A DNA stretch of 64,000 nt from Denitrobaculum sp965225735 (GCA_965225735.1 CBDDBN010000025.1:324560-388559), one strand, 5' to 3'. Shown: positions 24,519-33,682, numbered from the stretch's first letter. Notes: generated from the letters alone by a model not told the origin. Program-made: numbers and translations.

Positions 24519-25433
24519 ATGTCCATCCGAAACCTCAAGACTCTGATCGCCGTGGCCGACAACGGCACCTTCACCGCCGCCGCCGATGCGGTGTTCGTGA
24601 CACATGCGGCCGTCAGCCAGCAGATGAAAGCGCTGGAGGACGAGTGGAACGTGGTCATGTTCGACCGTTCCAAACGCACGCCTGAGTTCACACCGCTCGG
24701 CCGCGCATTGGTCGCCCGGGCACGGGAAATCGTCGCCGCCTACGACGGTATCGTCCCTTCCGTACTGGGAGACGACGGCTTTCGCGGAGAACTCACTCTA
24801 GGCGCGATCCCGACGACCCTGACCGCCCTCGTCCCATTCTCGGTCGCCATGCTGAAACAGGATCACAAGGTGCTTCACGTCCGGGTCGTTCCCGGCCTCA
24901 CGACCGACCTGGTTTCGCAGGTCGAGCGCGGTGCCTTGGACGCCGCAATCGTGACCAAGCCCCCAATCATGCCCAGCCGTCACCAGTGGCATGAGATCGC
25001 GCAAGAACCGATGGAGCTTCTGGCCTCCCAAGAGGTCGAAAGCGACGACCCCATCGAGCTGCTGAAAACCAATCCCTACATCCGCTTCTCACGCCAGGCA
25101 GTGGTCGGCGCCATGATCGAGCAGTGGCTTCAGGATCGCGGCATCGAGGTTTCGGACAGCATGGAGCTGGAAAACCTGGACGCCATCTCGAGCATGGTCT
25201 TCGCCAACCTCGGCGTCTCCATCGCGCCCAGCCGCTGCGTGGTCACCCCGAACCCGCTGCCACTCAAGCGCATCCCCATCGAACCGGATCCCTGGGTCCG
25301 GGCTCTCGGTCTGCTGACGCGTGCCGACAACGTGAAGCTGCGCGTGCTCGAAGTTCTGCTCGAGAAACTGCGCGACGCGGTCGAAATCGGTGAGTTCGAT
25401 CCCTTAAAGTTATCAGGCCAGAGTCGCGTATGA
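24519..25433 (+). CDS. LysR-family regulator next to tctC
   Basis: A 304-residue LysR protein (MSIRNLKTLIAVADNGTFTA; VTHAAVSQQMKALEDEWNVV). It is divergent from tctCBA and overlaps the TauE-like permease gene by four bases (25430-25433), so it is co-transcribed with an exporter-type permease. It probably controls the tct genes and perhaps the following operon in response to the imported acid. Confidence 0.9.
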   Translation: MSIRNLKTLIAVADNGTFTAAADAVFVTHAAVSQQMKALEDEWNVVMFDRSKRTPEFTPLGRALVARAREIVAAYDGIVPSVLGDDGFRGELTLGAIPTTLTALVPFSVAMLKQDHKVLHVRVVPGLTTDLVSQVERGALDAAIVTKPPIMPSRHQWHEIAQEPMELLASQEVESDDPIELLKTNPYIRFSRQAVVGAMIEQWLQDRGIEVSDSMELENLDAISSMVFANLGVSIAPSRCVVTPNPLPLKRIPIEPDPWVRALGLLTRADNVKLRVLEVLLEKLRDAVEIGEFDPLKLSGQSRV

Positions 25434-26167
25434 CGCTGGAGGTGGTTCTGTTTCTGACGGCCGGCGCGGCGGCTGGCGGCTTCATCAACGGATTGGCGGG
25501 TTTCGGCACCTCCCTCTTCGCACTCGGCTGGTGGCTGCAGGTCATGCCACCTGTGCAGGCCGTTGCCCTGTCGCTGATCATGTCCGTGCTCAGCGGCATC
25601 CAGGGTGTGGTGCTGGTTCGTAAGTCGATCGAGTGGCCCCGATTGGGCCGATTTCTGCTGCCAGCGTTAATCGGCATCCCCATCGGATTGCAGCTTTTGC
25701 ATCAAGTAGACGCCGGCCTGCTGAAGATCGTGGTCGCGGCCTTCCTGCTGCTTTACGGCGGCTTCTTCACCTTCCGAAAGGGCCTGCCGAACCTGACCCG
25801 GCGCACACCCTTCGTCGACGCGGGCGTCGGTTTTGTCGGCGGTATTCTTGGCGCCATCGCGGGCCTCTCCGGCGCACTGCCAACCATGTGGTGTTCGCTG
25901 AGGTCCTGGAGCAAGAGCGAACAGCGTGCGGTACTGCAGCCCTACAATGTGGTGGTGCTGGGTCTCTCTGCGGCAGTACTGGCCTGGGACGGGATTTACG
26001 ATCTGCAGCTGCTGATCTCGATTGCCATCGCCCTGCCGGCCACGATGATCGCGGCGCAGATCGGCATCGCGGTGTTTAAGAAGCTCACCGATTGGCAGTT
26101 CCGCCGTTTGCTGATCGCCATGATGTTCCTCTCCGGCGCGATCCTGCTGATCCGCGAACTGATCTAA
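25430..26167 (+). CDS. TauE/SafE family membrane permease
   Basis: A 245-residue protein with about eight membrane helices. Two repeats each begin with the family motif: GGFINGLAGFGTSLFALGWW and GGILGAIAGLSGALPTMWCS. TauE/SafE proteins export sulfite, sulfoacetate or other small organic anions. The start overlaps the LysR stop (ATGA). Its stop is 9 bp from that of the fumarase beta gene. The transported anion is unknown; the name does not prove sulfonate metabolism here. Confidence 0.85.
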   Translation: MTLEVVLFLTAGAAAGGFINGLAGFGTSLFALGWWLQVMPPVQAVALSLIMSVLSGIQGVVLVRKSIEWPRLGRFLLPALIGIPIGLQLLHQVDAGLLKIVVAAFLLLYGGFFTFRKGLPNLTRRTPFVDAGVGFVGGILGAIAGLSGALPTMWCSLRSWSKSEQRAVLQPYNVVVLGLSAAVLAWDGIYDLQLLISIAIALPATMIAAQIGIAVFKKLTDWQFRRLLIAMMFLSGAILLIRELI

Positions 26168-26175
26168 CGAGCAAA

Positions 26176-26865
26176 CTAGATCACTTCGTCCGTCCGGTCG
26201 TCGGTCTCACCGAAGCGTTTCAGAACCGCGGGCTTGGTTCCTTCGTAGACCTTTTCGAGGCCGGCGGCGATCTTGGCGTTTTCCCGTTCGAAGAGGCAGT
26301 TGCCTTCCAGGTCGGAAGCCACGATGAAGGGGCCCATGTTGTTGCACTTAAGCACCCACATGGCCTGGGCCATGCCCAGCTCTTCGTTCCAGTGCACCGC
26401 CTCGACATTCTCGACGCCGCGCCCCAGCAGTGCGCCGGTGCCGTAGCCGACCGTGGTCAGATAGATCGCACCATTGGGCACGAAGTGCGCCTTATAGTCC
26501 TCCGAACTCATGCCGCCCTTACCGACAATCAGCTTGGCGCCGGATTTGGCCATCCACTCACCGATCCACTTCGAAAAACGGAAGGAAGCGGTGGCCGTAA
26601 CGGCGCCCATCGTGAAGCTGCCATCGTCATTGATGGTTGCCGCCGGCGAGCAGTGGAAGTTTGCCGCGCTGTCCGCAGGCAGCTCCATGGGGATGTTGGC
26701 CTTGTCTTCCAGCGCGCGTTTGTAGACGCCCTCGCGCGCCGTGTACATCAGCCCGTCCAGGTAGACGATGTCGCCCAGTTTGAGCTCAGCCAGCGCTTCC
26801 GCACTCGGGGTCGTGCTCAGGCGGACTTTACGTGTGCCGGCTGTTCCGTTGCTGGCATCTGCCAT
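26176..26865 (-). CDS. Class I fumarate hydratase-type enzyme, beta (C-terminal) subunit
   Basis: A 229-residue subunit of the two-subunit iron-sulfur hydro-lyase family (fumarase, L-tartrate dehydratase, mesaconase). LKLGDIVYLDGLMYTAREGV and GKGGMSSEDYKAHFVPNGAI are family motifs, and ENVEAVHWNEELGMAQAMWV the usual late segment. It works with the alpha subunit encoded upstream. The ATG at 26863-26865 has GGGAG eight bases upstream and overlaps the alpha gene by 49 bp in another frame. Fumarase is the likeliest role beside the succinate-dehydrogenase-like genes, but tartrate or methylfumarate as substrate is possible. Confidence 0.88.
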   Translation of the reverse strand: MADASNGTAGTRKVRLSTTPSAEALAELKLGDIVYLDGLMYTAREGVYKRALEDKANIPMELPADSAANFHCSPAATINDDGSFTMGAVTATASFRFSKWIGEWMAKSGAKLIVGKGGMSSEDYKAHFVPNGAIYLTTVGYGTGALLGRGVENVEAVHWNEELGMAQAMWVLKCNNMGPFIVASDLEGNCLFERENAKIAAGLEKVYEGTKPAVLKRFGETDDRTDEVI

Positions 26866-27791
26866 CCCACAGTCTCCCTGCGTTGATAAGGGGTGAACCA
26901 TTCAGGATCCGTGCGGTACTCGACATGACCGTCGGCGTGAATGCGTGCGACCGCACGGCGCGAGGAAAGGCAGAAGGCATGGACGCTCATCTGCATGCCG
27001 CCAGTGTGGCAATAACCCACTTCGATATGACAGTCGATCACCATGGACTTGCCGACAAAACCCATGGCGCCCATGCCGATGGAATTGCCAAGGTCTTTAA
27101 ACTCCTCCTCCAGCGCCGCGATCTTAGGATCCGGGTTCCGGTCGCCCACGGTCCGCAGGCAGGCCGCGCGTTTTCCCAGCACCATACAGGTGTCCTTGGA
27201 ACCCCCCAGACCGATTCCGATGATCGCCGGCTGGCAGGCAAGACCCCGCTTGCCGAAGGCCACCAGGCTATCCAGGAAGAAACGCTTGATACCCTCGATG
27301 CCATCGGAGGGAAAAAGCATCCGGTAGTCGGTGCCGAAAAGCCCGCCCTTATGCACCGTCGTCAGGTCGATCCAGTCGCCATCAGGCTCGAAGCCGTATT
27401 CGATCTCAGGCGCGTTGATTCCGACGTTGTTGTCATGGTCGGTTCGCCAAAGCGGATGTACGCGATTGGGCCGGAGCGGCACGTTTCTGGTGGCGTCTGC
27501 CGTGGCACGCCGCAGCGCTTCCTCGAGAGCCACGGGTCCGCCGTCGATCCGCGCTTCATTGCCCATCTTGACGTACCAGCGGGGGCAGCCGGTGTCGCCG
27601 CACATGGCACGGCTGTCTTCCTTTGCGGCCTCGTAGTTTTCGAGCATGGCCTGCAGCACGAAGGAGGAGAGATCGCCGTCCTCCGCCGCGGCCGTCGCCT
27701 TGAGGCCTGTGAGATAGTCCTCCGGGATCTCGATGGCCGCCTTGCCCATCAGGGTTTCGGCGGTGGACTGGATGAGGTCTATCGGAATCAT
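26817..27791 (-). CDS. Class I fumarate hydratase-type enzyme, alpha (iron-sulfur) subunit
   Basis: A 324-residue subunit carrying the [4Fe-4S] cluster. The three ligand cysteines lie in MCGDTGCPRWYVK, IGLGGSKDTCMVLGKRA and CHIEVGYCHTGGMQ. GLACQPAIIGIGLGG is the typical run leading to the second. The enzyme adds or removes water on a C4-dicarboxylate such as fumarate/malate. It overlaps the flavoprotein gene upstream by 4 bp (ATGA) and the beta gene downstream by 49 bp, so stoichiometric co-translation is likely. Confidence 0.9.
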   Translation of the reverse strand: MIPIDLIQSTAETLMGKAAIEIPEDYLTGLKATAAAEDGDLSSFVLQAMLENYEAAKEDSRAMCGDTGCPRWYVKMGNEARIDGGPVALEEALRRATADATRNVPLRPNRVHPLWRTDHDNNVGINAPEIEYGFEPDGDWIDLTTVHKGGLFGTDYRMLFPSDGIEGIKRFFLDSLVAFGKRGLACQPAIIGIGLGGSKDTCMVLGKRAACLRTVGDRNPDPKIAALEEEFKDLGNSIGMGAMGFVGKSMVIDCHIEVGYCHTGGMQMSVHAFCLSSRRAVARIHADGHVEYRTDPEWFTPYQRRETVGWQMPATEQPAHVKSA

Positions 27792-29515
27792 TCGGCAGCC
27801 TCCGCATCGTCTTTCAAGATCGTTTCACCAGGCCGGACAATGGTGAAGGCGACGGGCTCTCGTTCAACCGCCAAGCCTTCGCCCGACTGGCGCGCAACAG
27901 TGAAATAGGAACTTTCCAGGTCTCCGCTGTCGGGGAAGTCTTCCCGGTAATGCGCACCGCGGGAGTTCTCCCGGCTCAGCGCCGCCCGCGCGATAACTTC
28001 CGAGGTTTCGATCAGGCTCTGAACATTCAGCCAATCGTGCCAGGTCAGATTGAAAGCCAGATCGTCGCCCGCGATGCCCGTCTCGGCCAGCTCCGCACGA
28101 ATCTCGGCGATCTTCGCCAGCCCGCGCTCCAGCCCGTAAGCCGTGCGCATCACCCCAACATCGTCCCACATGGCGTCCATCAGAGACCGTCGCAGAGCGT
28201 GGACGTTGCCGCTCGGGCGCCCCAAAGGCGTGCGGGCTCGGGCGATCTCGGCCTCCAGAACGCTTTCGTCCGGGTCGCGTAGCGCCCCCTTGGCTTCAGC
28301 CCCCATCACGTCGCCGGCGATGCCGCCATAGACGGTCGAGTTCGCTACGCCATTGCCACCCAGGCGGTTGGAGCCGTGCGCGCCGCCCGCATCCTCGCCG
28401 GCGACATAGAGGCCCGGCATCTCAGTCCGCGTGTCCGGATCCACCACGACACCGCCCATGAAATAGTGCGCCGTGGGCACCACCTCGACCTTGCCGCTGG
28501 CCAGATCGAAGCCACAGTCGGCGCAACGTTTGACCATGCCCTTGAACTTCCTGGCGACCACTTCAGGTCCAAGGTGGCTCATGGAGATGTAGACACCGCC
28601 GTTCGGCGAGACGTTGGACTTGCGCATCTCGTCATAGATGCCGCGGGAAACGATGTCGCGGGTGGCGCGCTCGCCCTTCTCGTCGATGTCGAGCATGAAG
28701 CGCTGTTCCGCGCCGTTCAGCAGATACCCGCCGGCGCCGCGCAAGCCCTCCTCCAGGACCGTACCGGTCATGCGTGTGTCTTCGCCCGCCAGCAGGCCGG
28801 TGGGATGGAACTGCACCATCTCCATGTCGCGCAGCGGCAGCCCGGCGCGCAGAGCCATGGCCAGGCCGTCCATGGCCTTGTCGCCCGACGGCGTGTGATA
28901 GCGGTACATGGTTGGTCCACCGCCCGTCGCCATCAGCACCGCCTTGGCACGGACCAAACGGAACTGACCGGTGCGAATATCGATGAAGAGCACGCCAGCG
29001 AGACCGGAGCCGTCCTTCGCCGGGATAAGGCCGATGGCGCGGTGCTCTTCCAAGCGTTCGAGGGGCCGAGCCAGCACCTGCTCCATGAGCCGGTTGATAA
29101 TTTCGATCCCAGTCAGATCACCCTTGTGCACCGTACGGTCGAAGGTCTGCCCCGCGAAGGCCTTTTGATGCAGCGTCCCGTCCGGATTGCGGTCGAAGAA
29201 ACAGCCGACTTCATTTTCCAGTTCGCGGATGCGGGTGACCGCCGTTTCGCAGAGCCGCCAGGCCATCTCCTGATGCGGCAACCACTTACCGCCCTGGATC
29301 GTGTCCATAAAGTGCCGCTCGACGGAATCGCCCTTGCCCAGCGCCACGTTGTAGCCGCCTTGCACCATCCGGGTGCAGCCGCACTTCCCGATAAGCCCCT
29401 TCACGGCGATGGTGATCTTGGCATCGGGCGCCGTTTGCTGGGCGTGAAGCGCGGCGAAGAGTCCCGCACCGCCGGTGCCGATGATCAGGATGTCGGTATC
29501 ATGGCGTTCGAGCAT
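27788..29515 (-). CDS. Fumarate reductase/succinate dehydrogenase-like flavoprotein subunit without the covalent-FAD histidine
   Basis: A 575-residue flavoprotein. The FAD-binding N-terminus is DILIIGTGGAGLFAALHAQQ. Later family motifs are VQFHPTGLLAGEDTRMTGT, YFMGGVVVDPDTRTEMPGLY and GANGAHGSNRLGGNGVANS-like GGAHGSNRLGGNGVANS. In SdhA/FrdA a histidine in (S)HTxxAxGG binds FAD covalently; here the aligned stretch GCTRMVQGG has Cys47 at that position. Flavin is then probably non-covalent, which favours fumarate reduction or another substrate over succinate oxidation. The ATG at 29513-29515 follows the preceding stop by two bases. It is the fourth gene of a six-gene operon ending with fumarase. 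Confidence 0.87.
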   Translation of the reverse strand: MLERHDTDILIIGTGGAGLFAALHAQQTAPDAKITIAVKGLIGKCGCTRMVQGGYNVALGKGDSVERHFMDTIQGGKWLPHQEMAWRLCETAVTRIRELENEVGCFFDRNPDGTLHQKAFAGQTFDRTVHKGDLTGIEIINRLMEQVLARPLERLEEHRAIGLIPAKDGSGLAGVLFIDIRTGQFRLVRAKAVLMATGGGPTMYRYHTPSGDKAMDGLAMALRAGLPLRDMEMVQFHPTGLLAGEDTRMTGTVLEEGLRGAGGYLLNGAEQRFMLDIDEKGERATRDIVSRGIYDEMRKSNVSPNGGVYISMSHLGPEVVARKFKGMVKRCADCGFDLASGKVEVVPTAHYFMGGVVVDPDTRTEMPGLYVAGEDAGGAHGSNRLGGNGVANSTVYGGIAGDVMGAEAKGALRDPDESVLEAEIARARTPLGRPSGNVHALRRSLMDAMWDDVGVMRTAYGLERGLAKIAEIRAELAETGIAGDDLAFNLTWHDWLNVQSLIETSEVIARAALSRENSRGAHYREDFPDSGDLESSYFTVARQSGEGLAVEREPVAFTIVRPGETILKDDAEAAE

Positions 29516-29517
29516 GA

Positions 29518-29859
29518 CTACACCGCATTCAGAAAGAAGGTGCCGGAAACGCAAAAGGCGAGCGCGGCAGCGCCGGCTGCAAAGGCCTTCTGCCGCGGCG
29601 ACCAGGGCAAAAACTCCAATGCCAGAAGCCGAAGGCCGCCGAACATATGCACCGCCAGCAGAAAGACCAGACCGAATTCGGCCAGCTTGACCAGCGGCAG
29701 TTCACTCCAGTGCAGGAAGCCGTCCAACGCTTCCGGACTGTTAAGCGCCAACGCTAAAACATAAAAATGCAGCGGCAGAAACAGCACCAGAGCCAGACCC
29801 GAGATCCGGTGCAGCAGGAAAGCATACCAAAGCGGGTGAGATCTGTGGGGCCGGATCAT
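29518..29859 (-). CDS. Succinate dehydrogenase/fumarate reductase-type membrane anchor subunit (second)
   Basis: A 113-residue membrane protein with three helices. The early FLLHRISGLALVLFLPLHFY matches the SdhC cytochrome-b556 family (HRxSG motif, histidine for haem or quinone), and LLAVHMFGGLRLLALE holds another candidate haem-ligand His. It overlaps the first anchor gene by 4 bp and ends two bases before the flavoprotein start. The two anchors would dock the catalytic subunits to the inner membrane and exchange electrons with quinone. Confidence 0.83.
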   Translation of the reverse strand: MIRPHRSHPLWYAFLLHRISGLALVLFLPLHFYVLALALNSPEALDGFLHWSELPLVKLAEFGLVFLLAVHMFGGLRLLALEFLPWSPRQKAFAAGAAALAFCVSGTFFLNAV

Positions 29860-30188
29860 GCGAGCGTCACGGCCCAGACGGCCTGTGCTCCCATTCCGAG
29901 CAACAAGAGGAAAACCAGCCAGGTCAGCGCGGAAAGGACCGCGCCTTTGACCTTCAACATCTCGGCCACGATCACGCGCAGACCGATCGCGCCATGAACC
30001 GAAACCGCCAATACGAACAGGCCGTAAAAGAGCATCCAGGCGATGCTGCCCTGGGTGCGTCCCAAGATCTCAGCCGCCGAGAGACCATCCTGCACCGCGT
30101 AAATCATCACCGCGATATGCCCGAGCACCAGCGGCAACATGACCATGGCCGACAGGCGCTGCAGCGTATAGAGCCTGAGATCCAGCAC
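29856..30188 (-). CDS. Succinate dehydrogenase/fumarate reductase-type membrane anchor subunit (first)
   Basis: A 110-residue, three-helix membrane protein. LYTLQRLSAMVMLPLVLGHI and VLAVSVHGAIGLRVIVAEML have the spacing of SdhD/FrdD-type anchors with histidines in the second and third helices. I chose GTG at 30186-30188 because it lies two bases after the stop of the iron-sulfur gene and has GGGGGAAA upstream. An ATG-started frame reaching to 30275 would overlap that gene by 85 bases. Confidence 0.8.
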   Translation of the reverse strand: MLDLRLYTLQRLSAMVMLPLVLGHIAVMIYAVQDGLSAAEILGRTQGSIAWMLFYGLFVLAVSVHGAIGLRVIVAEMLKVKGAVLSALTWLVFLLLLGMGAQAVWAVTLA

Positions 30189-30190
30189 GG

Positions 30191-30919
30191 CTATTTCCCC
30201 CAACGTAGAGCGGATTTCATGGTTTCGCGCTTCAGTCCGGCAATCGACGCCGTCGGGTTCAGTTCGTTGGGGCAAAACTTCACACAGCTCTGCTGGCTGT
30301 GGCAGTTGTGGCAGCCCCCCTTTTGCGAGACCGCCGTCAGACGTTCATCGCGCTTGGCATCGCGGCTGTCGTTCACCAGAGTCCAGGCCCGGTTTAACGC
30401 AGCCGGCCCCAGATAATCCGGATTGGCGGAGACCACGTCACAGGCTGCATAGCAGACGGCGCAGTTGATGCACTCGATACCTTCGCTCGCTGCGACCCGC
30501 ATGGGGCTCTCGGGGCTGATCTGCTCCATCGCGTCGTCGCGCGTTTTGCTGGGATGGAACACACCCTCGGCCGTAACCCACTTATCGAAGAATTCGGACA
30601 TATCGACGGCAAGATCGCGGATCACCGGCAGGTTCCGCAGCGGGGCTATCTGCAAGCGATTGTCCTTGATGACCTTCTGCACGTGGGTCCGGCAGGTCCA
30701 GCGGGGCTGTCCATTGACCATCATGGCGCAGGATCCGCACATTCCGACACGGCAGGCGAAGCGGTAGGAAAGCGACGGATCGCTGTTCTGCTGGATCCAG
30801 GTCACTACATCGAGGATGGTCTGGCTTTCGCGCTGCGGCACCTGGAAAGCTTCATAGTCTCCGCCGCGACTGCTTCCGCGCCAGACGGAAACCTCTATCT
30901 CCTTTTGCCCTGCCGACAC
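30191..30919 (-). CDS. Fumarate reductase/succinate dehydrogenase-like iron-sulfur subunit
   Basis: A 242-residue protein. The plant-type [2Fe-2S] domain has CRVGMCGSCAMMVNGQPRWT with the last Cys next. The C-terminal ferredoxin-like part has CINCAVCYAACD and CHNCHSQQSCVKFCP for the [4Fe-4S] and [3Fe-4S] centres. It passes electrons between flavin and the membrane anchors. It starts with GTG at 30917-30919 behind AGGA, and heads the operon iron-sulfur, anchor, anchor, flavoprotein, fumarase alpha, fumarase beta; this order differs from the usual sdhCDAB. Confidence 0.88.
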   Translation of the reverse strand: MSAGQKEIEVSVWRGSSRGGDYEAFQVPQRESQTILDVVTWIQQNSDPSLSYRFACRVGMCGSCAMMVNGQPRWTCRTHVQKVIKDNRLQIAPLRNLPVIRDLAVDMSEFFDKWVTAEGVFHPSKTRDDAMEQISPESPMRVAASEGIECINCAVCYAACDVVSANPDYLGPAALNRAWTLVNDSRDAKRDERLTAVSQKGGCHNCHSQQSCVKFCPNELNPTASIAGLKRETMKSALRWGK

Positions 30920-31069
30920 CTGTGGATTCCTGCTTCTATGCTAGCGTTTTATGCCCAATTGCCCGGCATGATATTCGTTATTATGACTAACAAAAAGCGA
31001 CAAAAAATAACCAATTATGTAAGAAAAATTTTCATTTCAAGGGCCTGATACAGCGCTTCTTATGCGCGC

Positions 31070-31104
31070 AAAAAAGAACGGCAGCCCGATGGACCGCCGT
31101 CTTC
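31070..31104 (-). terminator. Rho-independent terminator after mmsA
   Basis: On the reverse strand AAGACGGC and GCCGTTCTT form a stem with one bulge around a loop of about 13 bases, followed by a run of T residues (complement of the A-run at 31070-31075). It lies 20 bases after the stop of the methylmalonate-semialdehyde dehydrogenase gene. Confidence 0.7.
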
Positions 31105-31123
31105 GTCTGACAAGGTGACTGCA

Positions 31124-32626
31124 TCACCCAAGTGTCGGCATAACGAATTCCGGATCGCTGCGCTGACCGCTCGGCCAGCGGGAGGTGGTCGTTTTGATCC
31201 GGGTGTAGAAGCGCACACCTTCCATGCCGTGCATGTGGTGATCGCCAAAGATCGAAGCTTTCCAGCCGCCGAAGCTGTGGAAAGACATGGGCACGGGGAT
31301 CGGTACATTGACGCCGACCATCCCGACCTCGATGTCCTGGCTGAAGGCCCGGGCGGTATCGCCGTCACGGGTGAAGATCGCCGTACCGTTGGCGTACTCG
31401 TGCCCGTGAATGAGATCGACCGCGTCGCTGTAGGAGTTGCGGCGCACCACCGAGAGCACCGGACCGAAGATCTCGTTCTGATATGCCGTCATATCCGGGG
31501 TCACGTTATCAAGCAGCGTGCCGCCGATGAAGAAGCCCTCTTCATAGCCCTGCATGCCCTGCTTGAAACCGCGGCCGTCGACGACCACTTTCGCACCCTG
31601 AGATTCGGCGGAATCGATGTATCCGCGCACCTTCTCCAGATGCTGACCGGTGACCAGCGGTCCCATCTCGGCGGTCCGGTCCGTGGAAGGACCGATCTTC
31701 AGCGCTTCGATCTTCGGCACCAGGCGGTCGATCAGGGCGTCGGCAACCGCGTCGGTCACGGGAACGGCGACCGAAATCGCCATGCAACGCTCGCCAGCGG
31801 AGCCATAGGCCGCGCCCATCAGGGCGTTGGCCGCCATGTCGAGATCGGCATCGGGCATGACCACCATGTGATTCTTGGCGCCGCCCAGGGCCTGCACCCG
31901 TTTTCCGTTCGCCGTGCCGGTCTGGTGGATGTACTGGGCGATCGGCGTGGAGCCGACAAAGCTGATCGCCTTGACGTCCGGGTGCGACAGCAATGCATCC
32001 ACGGCGACCTTGTCGCCCTGCACCACGTTGAACACACCCTCCGGCAGGCCGGCTTCGCTCAGCCACTCGGCCAGCAGCAGCGAGGCCGAGGGATCCCGTT
32101 CAGAGGGCTTGAGAACAAAGGTGTTGCCGCAGGCCAGCGCCACCGGGAACATCCACATCGGCACCATGGCCGGGAAGTTGAAGGGCGTGATCCCGGCAAC
32201 GACGCCAAGGGACTGGCGGATCATGTGGCAGTCCACATCGGGGCCGACGTTCTCAGAAAACTCGCCCTTGAGGAAGGACGGTGCACCAACCGCGAACTCG
32301 ACGACCTCGAGACCACGGGTGACTTCGCCCAATGCATCGTCATGGGTCTTGCCGTGTTCCGCCGAGATCGCCTCGGCGAGCTGCTCGCTGCGCTCCCAGA
32401 TGATCGACTTGAAGCGGTCAAGGACACGGGCGCGGCGCAGGGCCGGCAGCTTCGACCAGGCCGGCCAGGCCGCTTTCGCCGCCGCGACGGCGGTGCCGAC
32501 ATCTTCAACGGATGCCAGAGCCACCGTCTTCTCGGCGGAACCGGTCGCCGGATTGAAGACCTCTTGTGAGCGGCCCGAGTTGCCGGCGACCTGAGCGCCG
32601 TTGATGTAATGAGCGATGCTTGTCAC
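31124..32626 (-). CDS. mmsA: CoA-acylating methylmalonate-semialdehyde dehydrogenase
   Basis: A 500-residue aldehyde dehydrogenase of the MmsA branch. MTSIAHYINGAQVAG is the usual start, GVVAGITPFNFPAMVPMWMF and GSAGERCMAISVAVPV (catalytic Cys) the family motifs. It turns methylmalonate or malonate semialdehyde into propionyl- or acetyl-CoA in valine, myo-inositol and beta-alanine breakdown. The GTG at 32624-32626 with GGGAGG upstream is favoured over an ATG 21 codons earlier. It is divergent from a LysR gene and followed by a terminator, so it is a single-gene unit. Confidence 0.9.
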   Translation of the reverse strand: MTSIAHYINGAQVAGNSGRSQEVFNPATGSAEKTVALASVEDVGTAVAAAKAAWPAWSKLPALRRARVLDRFKSIIWERSEQLAEAISAEHGKTHDDALGEVTRGLEVVEFAVGAPSFLKGEFSENVGPDVDCHMIRQSLGVVAGITPFNFPAMVPMWMFPVALACGNTFVLKPSERDPSASLLLAEWLSEAGLPEGVFNVVQGDKVAVDALLSHPDVKAISFVGSTPIAQYIHQTGTANGKRVQALGGAKNHMVVMPDADLDMAANALMGAAYGSAGERCMAISVAVPVTDAVADALIDRLVPKIEALKIGPSTDRTAEMGPLVTGQHLEKVRGYIDSAESQGAKVVVDGRGFKQGMQGYEEGFFIGGTLLDNVTPDMTAYQNEIFGPVLSVVRRNSYSDAVDLIHGHEYANGTAIFTRDGDTARAFSQDIEVGMVGVNVPIPVPMSFHSFGGWKASIFGDHHMHGMEGVRFYTRIKTTTSRWPSGQRSDPEFVMPTLG

Positions 32627-32738
32627 AGCGCAATCCTCCCAATGCGATATCCTGCCGGCGAATCTGCAATTGCATTTTTTGTAAATCAAGAGACATAAAT
32701 GCAGTCTTGTTATTCATTTTTGGCTATTCGAGAGTGAG

Positions 32739-33629
32739 ATGAACTGGGAAGACGCAAGGCTGTTTCTCGCCGTCGCCAGAGCGGGGCAGATACTCGGCGC
32801 CGCGAACCGCCTGAAGATCAGTCAGGCCAAGCTAAGCCGCAGGGTCGCCGCGCTCGAGGCTTCGGTGGGGCAAAAGCTTCTGATCCGCCGTACGCAGGGT
32901 TGCGAATTGACCGAGAACGGCGAAAGGCTCGTGGAAGCCCTGGAGCGTGTCGAGGCAGAGTTCCTGCAGAGCGAGAGCAGCCTCACCCAACAGGAAACCG
33001 CCCTTTCAGGGACCGTCCGGATCGGTGCACCCGATGGCTTCGGCGCCGCGTTTCTGGCGCCCCGGCTGGGTCGCCTGGCCGAAGCACATCCGAGCCTCAA
33101 GGTGCAGCTTGCACCGGTGCCACGCAGTTTCGCGCTGGCCAAGCGCGAGGCGGATATCGCCGTCATGGTCGGACGGCCGGAACGTGGCGGCTTGATCGCA
33201 CGAAAACTCACGGACTACTCGCTGGGCCTCTACGCCTCGCCCGCCTACCTCGCCGCTCATCCCGCGCCAAAAAAACGTTCGGATCTAAAGGATCATCAGC
33301 TCATCGACTACGTCGAGGATCTGCTCTTTTCACCGCTCCTGGATTACGGCAGCGAGTTCTGGCGTGGCTGGCGCGCGCAACTGGAAATCTCGAGCGCGCA
33401 TGCCCAGGCCGAGGCGGCACGCGGCGGCGCGGGGATCGCCATCCTCCACGACTATATCGCGGCCGGCGACAAGCGGCTGGTCCGGGTTCTGCCGGAGCAG
33501 AGCGTTACCCGCGCCTACTGGCTCGTCTATCACGAGAGCCTGCGCGACATCCCCCGCATCCGGGCCGTATCCGATTTTCTGGTTTCGATCGTCCGCGAAG
33601 CGCAGCACGAGTTCCTCGGAAGCGCTTAG
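32739..33629 (+). CDS. LysR-family regulator, probably of mmsA
   Basis: A 296-residue LysR protein (MNWEDARLFLAVARAGQILG; LKISQAKLSRRVAALEASVG). The N-terminus MNWED with the following pattern is typical of LysR members that sit divergent from aldehyde dehydrogenase genes. The 112-bp spacer toward mmsA is AT-rich and holds TGCAATTGCA (32665-32674), a small palindrome that might be part of the operator. The effector is unknown. Confidence 0.9.
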   Translation: MNWEDARLFLAVARAGQILGAANRLKISQAKLSRRVAALEASVGQKLLIRRTQGCELTENGERLVEALERVEAEFLQSESSLTQQETALSGTVRIGAPDGFGAAFLAPRLGRLAEAHPSLKVQLAPVPRSFALAKREADIAVMVGRPERGGLIARKLTDYSLGLYASPAYLAAHPAPKKRSDLKDHQLIDYVEDLLFSPLLDYGSEFWRGWRAQLEISSAHAQAEAARGGAGIAILHDYIAAGDKRLVRVLPEQSVTRAYWLVYHESLRDIPRIRAVSDFLVSIVREAQHEFLGSA

Positions 33630-33682
33630 CCGACCACAGCGCCTCTCATCGTCGCGCCGAAGCCATCGCTGTCCTAAAGACA

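Noticed and set aside
25430..26167. TauE/SafE permease as proof of sulfonate metabolism
   Set aside because: The family exports varied anions and no sulfonate-degrading enzyme is present in the neighbourhood.
28376..29764. A 462-codon forward frame over the flavoprotein gene
   Set aside because: Antisense shadow of a well-conserved gene.
31115..32569. A 484-codon forward frame over mmsA
   Set aside because: Antisense shadow; MmsA motifs and terminator support the reverse strand.
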